DNA of 64,000 nt from Hypomesus transpacificus (Eukaryota; Chordata; Actinopteri; Osmeriformes; Osmeridae). The DNA is taken from NCBI RefSeq assembly GCF_021917145.1, contig NC_061064.1, forward strand, positions 2,418,053 to 2,482,052, read 5' to 3'. How positions within the stretch are numbered: the stretch's first letter is position 1; each line of letters begins with the position of its first letter. Under the pieces are notes generated by a model, which was not told the origin of the DNA, did not search any database, and saw only the letters and a list, made by a program, of their open reading frames with translations. This document shows positions 36,701-46,694 of the stretch, piece by piece. The translations under genes were made by a program, and so were the position numbers.

Positions 36701-39280
36701 ACTAGGGATGCTCTCGACAGAATGTGGGCAGAGACCAGGGATGGTGCTCACCAGCAGGACTGCTGAGCCATTCTGACTGCAACAGAAGCAGGGCAGATGG
36801 TTCCTTTGTAAACACACGCTGAGAAACATACACACACACACCATCCTGCCTTAGACACACACACACACACACACAAACAAACATGTAGTCAAACATATGC
36901 ACATGCACACACTTACCACACATGCAGAAATAAGACAGAGAGATCTTTATCTGAAGTGTTAAACAAAAACCACACCTGTGTGATGCCACACAACGCTGTT
37001 TTTGGAGGACAGAAGTTTGGTACTTAACTTTTTGTACTTTAACATACGTTGGCTCTGGGAAAGAGACACCACTGATTCAGAGTGTCAGGCCTGCTGAGAG
37101 AAGGCCTCTTGTTGAAAGCTCATAATCAGAGCACAAAGCCAGAGACCCCTCAACCAGAACCTTCCACAGAACCAATGAGGAGCTGAGTGTGTGGTTTCAG
37201 AAGGTTTGCGGCATACCATTTGAGTTAAGGCTGGCTGACGATGTGTGCAGCGCCTTTAGATCAGTTTAACAGCAAACATGGCTCTGTGTTTGTTGCAGAT
37301 TTAGCATTGGATTGCATGTGACGTGTGTAAGTCACCCACGGTAATAAGAACCGTGATATGGTGTCCATATCAAGAAAAAAAAGAATTAAATGAATTATAA
37401 TCTCAATCTCACTCTTTCTTCGCATCTGGTAAATGGAAAGATCAGTCACATCCTTCCTCTAGGTTTCATCATCATCCTCATCATAGAGAATACTTAAGAC
37501 ATCTCCCAAGCTGTCAATGATTCAGACTTTCCTGTCACGCCCCAACAACCCTCCACATGCCCCAACACCCCTCCACACATTCCTGAAACTCACCCCAACA
37601 CCCCTAAACACCCCTCCACACGTCCCAACACCCCTCCACACGTTCCTGAAACTCACCCCAACACCCCTAAACACCCCTCCACACGCCCCAACACCCCTCC
37701 ACACGTCCCAACACCCCTCCACACGTTCCTGAAACTCACCCCAACACCCCTAAACACCCCTCCTCACGCCCCAACCCTTCTTCAAACCACCACACCCCTC
37801 CACTCAGAACCACAAGAACGGTTTGCATAATTTCCAGAAAGTAACCAAGCTTAATAAGGAACCAAGAGCAGATACTGTGAAACCTGAAACCTGTCTATGA
37901 AGGCCCCATCAGGACTCGTCCTGTTTTGGACCACGACGGTCATGATGAGTTCCTCCAGAGCCTCCAGAGGATACACTTCTGCTATATCACATCTGACAAG
38001 GCTGGTCGATACGACAATGATTCAGCATTAATTCCTCACATACAACAGTAAGGTTGTGTGATTCATGCTTCCTATTGGTTCAGGCAAGTCTCCACATTGA
38101 GGCCTCTTCCCCCCCCCCCCCCCCCCCCCCCCCTCTCCCAAGGCTATGACAAACGCAGCCATTCAAAACCGCCTCAGAAAAACGTTTTCACGTCCTCCTA
38201 AGTGGGCAATGCTCGTTTGAATATCATGCGCATCTGACGAGGGTTCAACCGGCATAACCTCCCCCTGGCTTTCCTCCTCCCTAAAAAATATCGACAATCT
38301 TCAGTCCTCTTAGCTTTGTCTCTTTTTGGGGGGGGGATCTAGGAATGATCTGAAGGAACCGGCAGGGTGTGTATGTGGTTAGAGTGCTTTTAGTTGCTCT
38401 CAGTGTGCCAGGAGGCCCAAGACGTCTGACCTCCTTACACCTGCTGAGGATCACCTGGGACCATCACTGTGGAACTGTGCTCCGGTTCCTGGGGAACCCC
38501 AAGCGCAAATGCCATGACCTCTCACACACACACAGACAGACCACTCACTGCTTTCTGGTTCCACTCCAGAGTATTTCTTTATGCTCTCAATCCAGTACAC
38601 ACTTGTACATGACACACACACAATAGCAGTCCAGCCGGTCCTAATCCGGAGATGTGTTGTCATAAAGTCTCCTGCTCAGTCTGGTGGCATAGGATTACAA
38701 CAAGACAGTGGCCTGACATCTGACCCAACCATGCCACAACAATGAGAGTTAAACCGTTATGACAGTCAGATTAAACCCTTTGGTTTAGAGGAAGGGGAGT
38801 ACCATGCTGTTTGCTCTCCAAAATCTTATGGATTAAAGAAAAGAAGATCTGGTCAAAAATGTGAATGCTGGGTGATGAGGTCAAGAGGTTCCTCTTTTCA
38901 TCGGCCAAAGAAAGTAAATTTAGCATCCAAGCGTGACCTACGTCTAGCGAATAGCTGTCGGTAGTCTGGCTTGCTCAAAGATTACATGTCTCACACAGTG
39001 AGCGAGCTGATGGTTTGTAAGTGAAAGAAACTTTGATGTGTCGATATGCAGTTTACTCAACAACAGCCCAATATCCTGTCCTGTGATGCTCAGAGCGTAT
39101 GCGCAGATCATTTCTTGCCTGTCAGAGTGAACGGTTATTGTTTCATACTTACGCCCTGGTTTTGGCGAAACCCATGGACAGAAGCACGTCCAGATTTGAC
39201 CCATGTTTGACAGTCCCCGGTCTGTTCTGGCGCTGTCTTCGCGGGGTGACTTTGGTGTAGAGATCTTCTTTAGCTGCCAT
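26336..39280 (-). CDS. ubash3b: Ubiquitin-associated and SH3 domain-containing protein B (Sts-1/TULA-2), complete, 14 coding exons
   Basis: Coding exons, 5' to 3' on the minus strand: 39280-39153, 30530-30477, 30216-30030, 29862-29664, 29577-29408, 29228-29020, 28781-28637, 28273-28153, 28009-27887, 27619-27527, 27349-27205, 27067-26961, 26816-26707, 26473-26336. All joins are GT/AG and phase-compatible, giving 1929 nt (642 aa; human protein 649). Seen: UBA domain near residues 28-61 (LDVLLSMGF), 2H-phosphoesterase motifs HITL (H115) and HVTL (H201), SH3 about 250-307 ending LLPENYV, then a histidine-phosphatase domain with RHGER (R383, H384, R387), R466, E494 and H569. These six keep the spacing of the Sts-1 catalytic pocket, so the phosphatase should be active. 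The family dephosphorylates Syk/ZAP-70-type kinases, binds ubiquitin and Cbl, and damps receptor signalling in the cytosol. The start is fixed by an in-frame TGA two codons upstream of the ATG; the extra N-terminal residues of the mammalian form are absent. UBASH3A is excluded by sequence and by the intact pocket. Confidence 0.97.
27690..27880. repeat. 31-bp minisatellite in ubash3b intron 9
   Basis: Unit CACCAGCTTGGTACCAGCTA plus GCTATCTACCT, about six copies, the last ones diverging. The array ends within about 10 bp of the exon 9 donor at 27886, so the donor-proximal intron is made of repeat. Confidence 0.93.
33675..33753. repeat. GA-rich microsatellite
   Basis: (GA)n with a few GGGA interruptions, within ubash3b intron 1. 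Confidence 0.93.
34033..34105 (+). repeat. Inverted repeat, left arm
   Basis: Shares CTCTGGC, GTGCTCT, ATTATGAGCTTTCAACAAG, AGGCC and TCTCTTTCCCAGAGCCAAC with the reverse complement of 37048-37144. The right arm has about 25 extra bases in the middle. Not related to the SINEs here. Confidence 0.85.
34697..34850 (+). mobile_element. LINE 3' end-like repeat fragment
   Basis: TGTTAGCTGAGATGTGGTTA through a tail GATAAAGGAATCTGCTAAAT. The same family appears at 59500-59690 (TGTTAGCTGCGATGTGGTTA ... TAAAAGCGTCTGCTAAATG). Probably the 3' end of an L2-type LINE, from the characteristic tail. Confidence 0.55.
35244..35277. repeat. Perfect 34-bp hairpin (16-bp stem, 2-nt loop)
   Basis: CCTCTTACTTCATGTA followed by TT and its exact reverse complement TACATGAAGTAAGAGG. 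Confidence 0.95.
35708..35772. repeat. Cluster of nested and adjacent hairpins
   Basis: AAAGGACATA (35708-35717) pairs with TATGTCCTTT (35722-35731); alternatively GGACATAAAAA (35711-35721) pairs with TTTTTATGTCC (35734-35744), so the two stems are mutually exclusive. GATGGGGA (35752-35759) pairs with TCCCCATC (35765-35772). Confidence 0.9.
37048..37144 (-). repeat. Inverted repeat, right arm
   Basis: Reverse-complement partner of 34033-34105, about 3 kb away in the same intron; outer segments nearly identical, centre expanded. Confidence 0.85.
37540..37790. repeat. Minisatellite with two alternating unit types
   Basis: Blocks of CCCCTCCACACGCCCCAACA and GTTCCTGAAACTCACCCCAA plus CACCCCTAAACA, repeated about four times, almost free of G on the plus strand. 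Confidence 0.92.
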
Positions 39281-40124
39281 AACTCACCGTTCCATTGGAA
39301 TCTTAGTTGTTTTCTGGTCCACTTACTTTCAATACAACCGGAACGATGAAGGCGGCAGACATTGAAAACCTATCATTTACGTTTAAGACTCTAAGCAACG
39401 ACGAACACTTTCAGATGATGGAAGACAAGAACTGGGGTTTGTTGCCTACCGTTCCGAACACAAAATAAGCTATGCTTCCTGGTGGCACGCACAGAAAGTC
39501 ATAACCATCGCGGGAGGGGGTCAGCAATCGGAAGTCACTTTTCCTCTCCTACCGCCGCATCACCCCGAGTGAATTTCGCTGACTATTAATATATTGCCGC
39601 CACGATTCCGTTGCATTCGACCGTAAACAGGACCCAATAACACAGATCTACATTAAAATCAACCGTTGTAAATGCGCTTCATCCTTTCGCAATGTCTTAT
39701 TTATGAATGGGTTTTGAGTGAACGAAAGTCTATCCTGTTGGGTTGCAGTTCAATTGCACCGCCCCTTCCTTTAAAGAGGCAGAGTACGAGTGACTTTACT
39801 TCAATAATGCATTGCATCCCGTGGAATCCAGAGTGACTGAATGATTAACATGTTGGTTTGGTCAATGTGTAACAACGCAGATTAACAAAGACTTCGTCCC
39901 TAAACAAATCACAAATATGCCCATAGGCGCCCTCCGCATCTCAAGTAAAACGTAATATAATACGATAAGAAAAAAAAGAAAAGTTTCCTATTTAAACTAT
40001 CGTAAGCATAACAAATAGACGTCGTCAGCTTGCCACCGTGTGGTGTTGTGTGTGTGCGTGTGATTAAAACCGACAAGAAAGGACCACAATTTTAAGCAAA
40101 ATAGACATCAAGAGAAAAATACAT

Positions 40125-40130
40125 TTTATT
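40125..40130 (-). promoter_or_regulatory. Candidate polyadenylation signal for f11r
   Basis: AATAAA on the minus strand about 640 bp past the f11r stop codon, in AT-rich sequence between f11r and the first exon of ubash3b. Confidence 0.4.
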
Positions 40131-40771
40131 TAAAAAAAACTATTATATAGCCTGTGTCGACCCTCCATAATCCTTCAATTTAAATGTTGGCTAATCTATT
40201 TTAAATGGCCTAGGCCTACTAATGTACATGGACTTCGACCATTTAAAACTGCATTTTATGTTGTTTATCTATGTTTGGTTGTATAATTAATTTAATTTAG
40301 ATTAACAGTGTTCAATGTGAGTGCTATGGTCCAGCTAACCAGAATATCAAGATATATACATCTACAAGCACACACAAATAATAAAGATGTCATTAATAAA
40401 ATAATGCACTACACCAACAACCATCTTTAAAACAAAATTATCTATGGATATTGTAAACAAACCATTTCACAATTGAACTTAAAAAGAAGCACACATTTAC
40501 AAGATCAAAATCACACAGATCTGAGGTATTCACAAAATGGAAGAAAGGATGGTTTACGTCTGTTACTCTGAATTTCTCAGGGAACAGCAATATTTAAGCA
40601 GAAAACATCTTGGGCTATCAAAACACATTTAAGCTAATACAGGTCATTTGAAGATAAGATAAAACACTATTAAAAGATGACATTAGACACTATCTGATCA
40701 GAGAAAAGGCAGTAGGCTTATACAAAGGGTGGTCCTGGGTCCATCGTTGCCATGTAACAGCACCAGACAGG

Positions 40772-43700
40772 CTACACCACAAAGGACGATTTCTGTCTGA
40801 ACTCACCACCACCACCCTGAGGCAGAAATAAGAGATTATACCCTCCTGCTGGTTTTCAATGTTAATAATGTTCATGTTTATCAGACGTTTTTATCCAAAT
40901 GCAGTCAAGTGCTCTAACCACTGAGCTACGGCAATGTACAAGATTGAATTGGAAAGTGATGAAATTGAATAATTCTAGTAATATTATTTAGGGTGCTTTT
41001 CTTTCCCCACACTCATTAAACTACTTACATTAGAACATGTGGGGAGCTTTCACTTCCTGCTTTCTAAACATGGCCAAAGGAAGACATGGAAAGGTAAATA
41101 AACCCTGAAGAATGTGAGAAGTGATACTTACATCCTCCTCATCACCGTACTCTGACGTGGGCTGGTAGACCACCGAGGGTTTGGGTTTGCTGTGAACGTC
41201 AGACAGAGTCAGACAGAGTCAGACAGAGGCCCATAGTGACATCAACTAGTCCACATAACCAACATGTATAACAAGACCCCTCTGGTCCAGACGCCCCTCC
41301 ATCAGCTCATGCATGCACCAGCTACAAGAGGACTCGTCTTACCTTTCGCTCCTCTCTGTAAGGAGAGAGGGGGGGGGGGGGAGAACACAAAAACGAGTCA
41401 GGCAACCATCTTTCAATCGGCCAATTTAGACATGAACGGGACCGTACAGAAAGTCTACAGAGAGTAGACACTGAGTGTTTGGATCAGGAGGGGGAGGGGG
41501 GGTGAACTCACTGGGTAGGTATCCTTTGCGATTGGCGTACCAGAGACCAAACACCAACAAGGCCACCGCCAGGAGGGCTACGATCACCCCGGCAACAATA
41601 CCTCCAGTGTTCACGTCCCCTGGACAGAGACAGGACAACAGTCACACACTACCCCAGCCAGGCTGGTTACATATAAACCAGCTGGATAGGATCACTGTAT
41701 AGAATCACAGAGCACATTGTTTGAGCATGACATAAGTGGCTCATGCAGGTTTCAGTATTAAAGAAACTTACAACCCAGACTTGAACTGACATAGAACAAG
41801 AAGCACACCTCAACTTTAAAACCCTTCATTTCATTCAGAAGACACTTTTATCCAAAGCAAGATACTTGGTTTTAACTGTGCCAGTAATGATATCAAGTCA
41901 AAATGGTGACCGAGTAACACCATGAATCAACACTGGATCAAATGTTAAGTTCCTTTCTGCAACACTTTCAGATGATGGAAAAAAACAAGAAATAAGGTTT
42001 GTTGCCCAACACTCCGGACAGGAAAAGTAAAAGCGCTGACTTACGAACTTCCATCTTCCTAGCCATGCAGCTTTGAGAGGGCCCCGCCATGTTGGAAGCT
42101 TCGCAGTAGTAGTCTGCAGAATCCACCAGAGCAGCAGACGGAAACGCCTGGAGGATTGTGGGTAAAGTTAAGATGTTTATATTGATCAGGAGGAAAAGCG
42201 GTCTAGCATTTCGATTAGCATTTGCCATTCATAAATAAATCTTCATCTATTCATCCATCTATCCACCACACACACACACACTTTCCTGCTGTTGACAAAA
42301 GAAATTAATGAACAAAAAAGATAGTCTGAGGAGGAGGAGGGTGAGGAGGAGGAAGGTGAGGAGGAGGAGGGCCTCACCAGGTTTCCTGTGGTAGGGTTCA
42401 GCGAGTAGGTGAAGTTCTTGAACTCGGGGAACTTCTTGGGATCCACGGGGAGCGGGGTGCCGTTTTTGTACCACTTGTAGGTGGCAGGGGGCGAGGCATC
42501 CGGGTCGTTGCAGGCCAGCACCACGGCGCCCCCAGTGGTGGCGGAGGAGGGCACACGACACGTGGGCACCGACGGGGGAACTGCAGGGAAGCACCACACA
42601 AAACGCACGCAGCGGATTCATTTAGCAGATGCTTTTATCTGAAGTGAAGTACGGGGGGAGAGGGGGTTTAGTTAAATGATTATGAGCAGGGGCGATGCCT
42701 TACCTAAAACAGTCAGCTGGATTTTGGCTTCTCCATACTGGCTATTACCGGACACCTCACAGCTATACTCCCCAGTGTCCTGGCGTGTCACTTTGCTGAA
42801 CCGGATTCTCCCATCGAATTTGGTCACTCTCCCTGCGTACGGAGCTATGGGAGAACACAACATCACGTTAGGAGAAAACATTTGAAAAAGGGTATTTTAA
42901 AGTCCTATGTCCGACAGTCCTTCCTTTGGCCGATGTTAGTTTGTATCTGTTTTACTCGCTCAAGTGGGAATACAATATTTAGCAACTTTTGTTTATTTTT
43001 CAGAATGTTCGTTGAATGTCAGTGCTGCCCTTTGGTCCCAAAAGCTCTCCTAAACTTGTTTAGTCATGTTCATATTACAGTTCATTCGGTTCCGCCGAAA
43101 GAAAACAAAATGGTCACGTTATCCACCTACTCACATGTAAATTAGCCCACATCTGACATTTTCCTCATCACAAGAACAGAGTTTGTACGTACTGGTCGGT
43201 TTCCCATCAAAGATCACATAAGCTGTGGAGCCTTTGTTCTTAAACTTCCACTCCACCCTGGCATCTGCTCCAAAGTCTGCCGTGTTGCTACAGGTCAGAT
43301 CAGCACCTTTAGGAAAACAAGACAGATGATCAGGAACCGGAACAATCCATAGCTAGGAACTAAAGAGACACAAGCATTTTCGAAGCAATTTGCTAAACTA
43401 TTTCTTTCATATTTAATTCATGGCAATGACTAGACAAAGCAGCCATATCAAATGCCACAGAGCATACTTGACTCCAGAGTAAACCATACCCTCATTCTCT
43501 TTGACCTTTACATCTGGGGTGGATGTTGTGACATCAAAGGCTGCATCTGTGGAGATATAAACAACCATTAGAAAATGAACTCGACAAAAAGGACACGATT
43601 AATATCTCATATAAAGCCACACAACAGTTTAAGACCTCCACCTATTAACAGTTCCTCAGTACATGATCTGCTCTAAACTACCACGGAAACATCTCATGCT

Positions 43701-44854
43701 CCACTTCTCAAACCCTGTGAGGGCATCTGCCCTCTATGTCCTTTAAGAGTGGAGAGACACCGTTTTCTCTAGGTTGAACTGTGCCAGCTGACTAACGGGC
43801 ACTTGTAAACATGGACTGAAGGACTTTTCACCTCACACTTTAAAACCAGTTTCTGTGCTCTAGTGATGAGCAGACTACACTACAGATACGCTTAATCCCA
43901 TGCAGGTTTTCTAGAGTCCAATGTACTTTCTATTTGCAATATTTTTTATGTTGCTATGGATAAAAACACTCAACCTTCAAAATCTTTGAGAGGTATTCAC
44001 TTTGATAATCAGCATCAACATGAAACAATTGATAAATAAACCTGAGAAACATCCTCAATATCAGCTGAGCTTCCTTTGATTAGCCTGTGACTCCCAACAG
44101 TGCAACACAAGTGCTGCTCATTTCACAATCACCTGTCAAGAGTTCTTCCTTTTCTATTGAGGTAAGGGACTATACTTAACATGCACTATTTGCATGTCGC
44201 ATGGGATAAAAGACTGAATTTGAATTAATCACATTTTAGGTAAATGTTCTCATGTATGGGGCCCTCCTTTCTCCACTCAGAGATACCTAGAGGTCTAGCG
44301 GGTATAGCACTACACAGGAATCAGGTCAGTATATTATCCGCTCAGATGATATGGTGGTTGAGGTGTTCCTGGACCGACACAATGGAACTAAGAAGTGTTT
44401 TTAACGAAAGCAGAGGAGACTTCCTTGTTTGTCTGGTTGCGATGCGAGTTTCGGGGGTGGGGGAGGAATACCAACCTGAAACATGCAGATAAGGGAGGCT
44501 AGGGAGCTCAATAAATCTGTTGAATTTTTGTTCAAGCTGACTTTAAAAAAGGAAACATCGTCAAAGTACAGCTTTCCGCTGTGGAGAATAAACGCTCCAA
44601 TTGTCTTTTGTCTATAGTTGTTTGGTAGAGAAGGCCTAAGACCTACGTACGGTAGTGGTTAGACAAACAGGTTAGTTAAGAATGCTCGTTTGTTTGAAAA
44701 TGTATCAGACAATTTGTTTCTACAAACAGTGAAGAAAAGTATTTGTTGATTCACTTCTTCTACATAATAGTTCAATATTGTTTATTCGACAAAAGGTGAA
44801 CTCACCTGACAAACTGAAGACAAGAAACACCGAAACCAGTTTGCTGACAAACAT
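40772..44854 (-). CDS. f11r: Junctional adhesion molecule A (F11 receptor), complete, 10 coding exons
   Basis: Exons: 44854-44806, 43546-43490, 43306-43193, 42844-42704, 42580-42378, 42147-42045, 41619-41512, 41355-41343 (13 nt micro-exon), 41189-41132, 40816-40772. Joins are GT/AG and in phase; 891 nt, 296 aa (human 299). Signal peptide about 1-18; V-type Ig domain with C41/C102 and the R-V-E dimer motif at 52-54; second Ig domain with C144/C203; transmembrane helix about 229-251; short tail ending in SSFVV, a PDZ-binding C-terminus like the mammalian SSFLV. Possible N-glycosylation at N160 and N176. The family mediates homophilic adhesion at tight junctions and leukocyte passage, binding PAR-3, ZO-1 and AF-6 through the tail. 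Odd: C128 and C215 in domain 2, a pair usual in JAM-B/JAM-C and absent from mammalian JAM-A. The RVE motif, the tail and the neighbouring usf1 favour JAM-A over JAM2/JAM3. ubash3b starts 1.5 kb downstream on the same strand. Confidence 0.95.
40880..40940 (-). mobile_element. Short tRNA-headed SINE fused to a LINE-like tail
   Basis: Read on the minus strand: GTAGCTCAGTGGTTAGAGCA (tRNA A-box and D arm), then CTTGACTGCATTTGG directly into ATAAAAACGTCTGATAAAC. The T arm is absent, so the head was truncated or deleted. It lies just upstream of the last f11r exon. Confidence 0.6.
43915..43985 (+). mobile_element. LINE-tail-like fragment in f11r intron 1
   Basis: GTACTTTCTATTTGC, then TTATGTTGCTATGGATAAAA, similar to the tail at 61450-61545. 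Fragment only. Confidence 0.45.
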
Positions 44855-45838
44855 GTCCTCCCCCGTCGCTTTCAAGTACAAAAAGTTCCAAATGTCGTGT
44901 ACAAAGTCCCAAAACTAAACTTGGCTACAAATGCAGTGTTGCAGTGTAGTTAAAAACACGCAGATGAAACAAATGAACAGCGCAACAGGTTTGATAACTT
45001 CCGCCCTTCCGCATTAGGTGAACACCTGTAGTAGGCTTTCTTGCCTGGCCTCGAAACTCGCACTGCATTACCTTGGTGACGTAGGGAATTATGACGATAC
45101 CAATTGACCAATTGGAGAAGTAACCTAACCGGTTTCATTGTCACGAAACCGGGAGTAATCATTCTTAAAACCGCTTCCCTAAAATAGTTTGCCAATTAAA
45201 CTTGATGCAAGTATTATTCAAGGTATTTAGCAAAAAATACATAAAGTCGGAGACTGTAAACACTTCTTTCATGGTTATGAAAAAGACTAACAATGTATTT
45301 CAAATGCATTTAATAGCAAAACGGCAATAAAACTTTCACAAACACAAAAGAAATGAAAGCCGATGTTGGGAAGTAATATGTTTTCATGCTTCTGTAACAG
45401 GAGATGTATCCTACTGAATCTAAATGGAAATAAACCATGATAGTTAACGATGATCTTGCAACTTTCATTTATCATGAACTTCTGAGACATAGCCTCGGAT
45501 TCCTCGTCATCCGAGCTTCACCTCTCCAGAAACATAAAAAGCTTCAACTTCAATCCTTGTCTGTGAAAAAAAGGCTGCGAGTGGTTTGATACACTGAAAA
45601 TAAAAAGCGATAAGTAAAACATATCACTCCTGTTATGTTACAGTCTCCACTTAGTGTAAAATGTTCATGAGTTTGGGGGAAGTGTCCATAAAGATGCGTG
45701 GAGTAAAAACAACAATGACATAGTTCTGAGGGTAGCAACAGTTCACATTTGTTTGAATCAGCTATCTGGATCCAACTGCTTTTCATCCAGTGTCGCACTG
45801 AAATGGGTCCCCCTGTCCTCCTAACCCCGGGGCTGTGC
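44855..45838. other. Interval between usf1 stop and f11r start
   Basis: Probably usf1 3' UTR followed by the f11r promoter and 5' UTR, both read on the minus strand. A variant polyadenylation signal, ATTAAA on the minus strand, is at 45309-45314. No other gene is seen; in particular there is no TSTD1-like rhodanese frame, which sits between these two genes in mammals. Confidence 0.6.
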
Positions 45839-46630
45839 TCACTGTGGTTCCACGCTTGCCCCCGCGATGCCATGCTGGCGCAACTGGGTCCGAAGCATCT
45901 GGTTCTTTGTTTTCCACTCATCAACCTACGCGACATAGAAAAGCAGAATGTTACAAATCAACCTGTGAAGTTGTTCCAGGATAATTCCAACTTTGTTTAG
46001 ACAGCGCCAAACACTACAGAATACGCAAAGCAATAAATCCCTCCACTAATTCTACAGTTAAGTCCTGTCTGTTCAAGAGAAGCAATGCCCATCCCATAAG
46101 AATGTTGTCTAGACGGGAGCACCTCTTGTCTCAGTAGCTGGTTGTCCATCCTCAGTCTGTCCAGGGCTTCCAGTTCATCCCCCAGCCGGGCGTTGCCCTG
46201 ACGCAACTCCTGGATGTAGTCACACGCCTTGGACAGGATTCCCCCTTTGCTCTGTGAAGGGAACAACAGCACAACCATGAGGAACCACAACACAACCACG
46301 GAAAATCGGAAAAGGCTAAAACACTCACAGACAACCAACATACCAGATGAAAATAAAAACTAAGCATCTCATTTCTAAATGAAAGCAGGGCTTCTCGTCA
46401 CATTTACCTGTCCGTTCTTGGTGGGGTCCAGGGTGCAGTCTGGGATGGTTTTAGACAGCTGGACGATCCAGTTATTGATCTTATCTCTGCGTCTACGTTC
46501 CACTAGGGGCAGAGAGAGAGCGAGAGAAAGAGAGGAGGGAGAGAGAGAGAGAGGGCGAGAGAAAGAGAGAGGGACAGAGAGAGAGCGAGAGAAAGAGAGG
46601 AGGGGGTCAAGACCTGAAGCAGAAGCGACA

Positions 46631-46694
<64 letters not shown>

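Larger units (their letters stand above)
30531..39152. other. ubash3b: ubash3b intron 1 (8.6 kb)
   Basis: No exon found on either strand. Contains TG-rich 32755-32820, GA-rich 33675-33753, CA-rich 36835-36880, a C-run 38110-38132, SINE/LINE tail pieces at 34380-34430 and 34697-34850, the inverted repeat pair 34033-34105/37048-37144 and the hairpin cluster at 35244-35775. Being the first intron, it is a likely place for regulatory elements, but I cannot point to one. Confidence 0.8.

Noticed and set aside
26336..39280. UBASH3A instead of UBASH3B
   Set aside because: Phosphatase pocket residues, the LDVLLSMGF UBA segment and the C-terminus follow UBASH3B closely and differ from UBASH3A.
40772..44854. 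JAM2 or JAM3 instead of F11R, on the strength of the extra cysteines
   Set aside because: First Ig domain, the tail with SSFVV and adjacency to usf1 favour F11R; the cysteines are reported as a finding instead.
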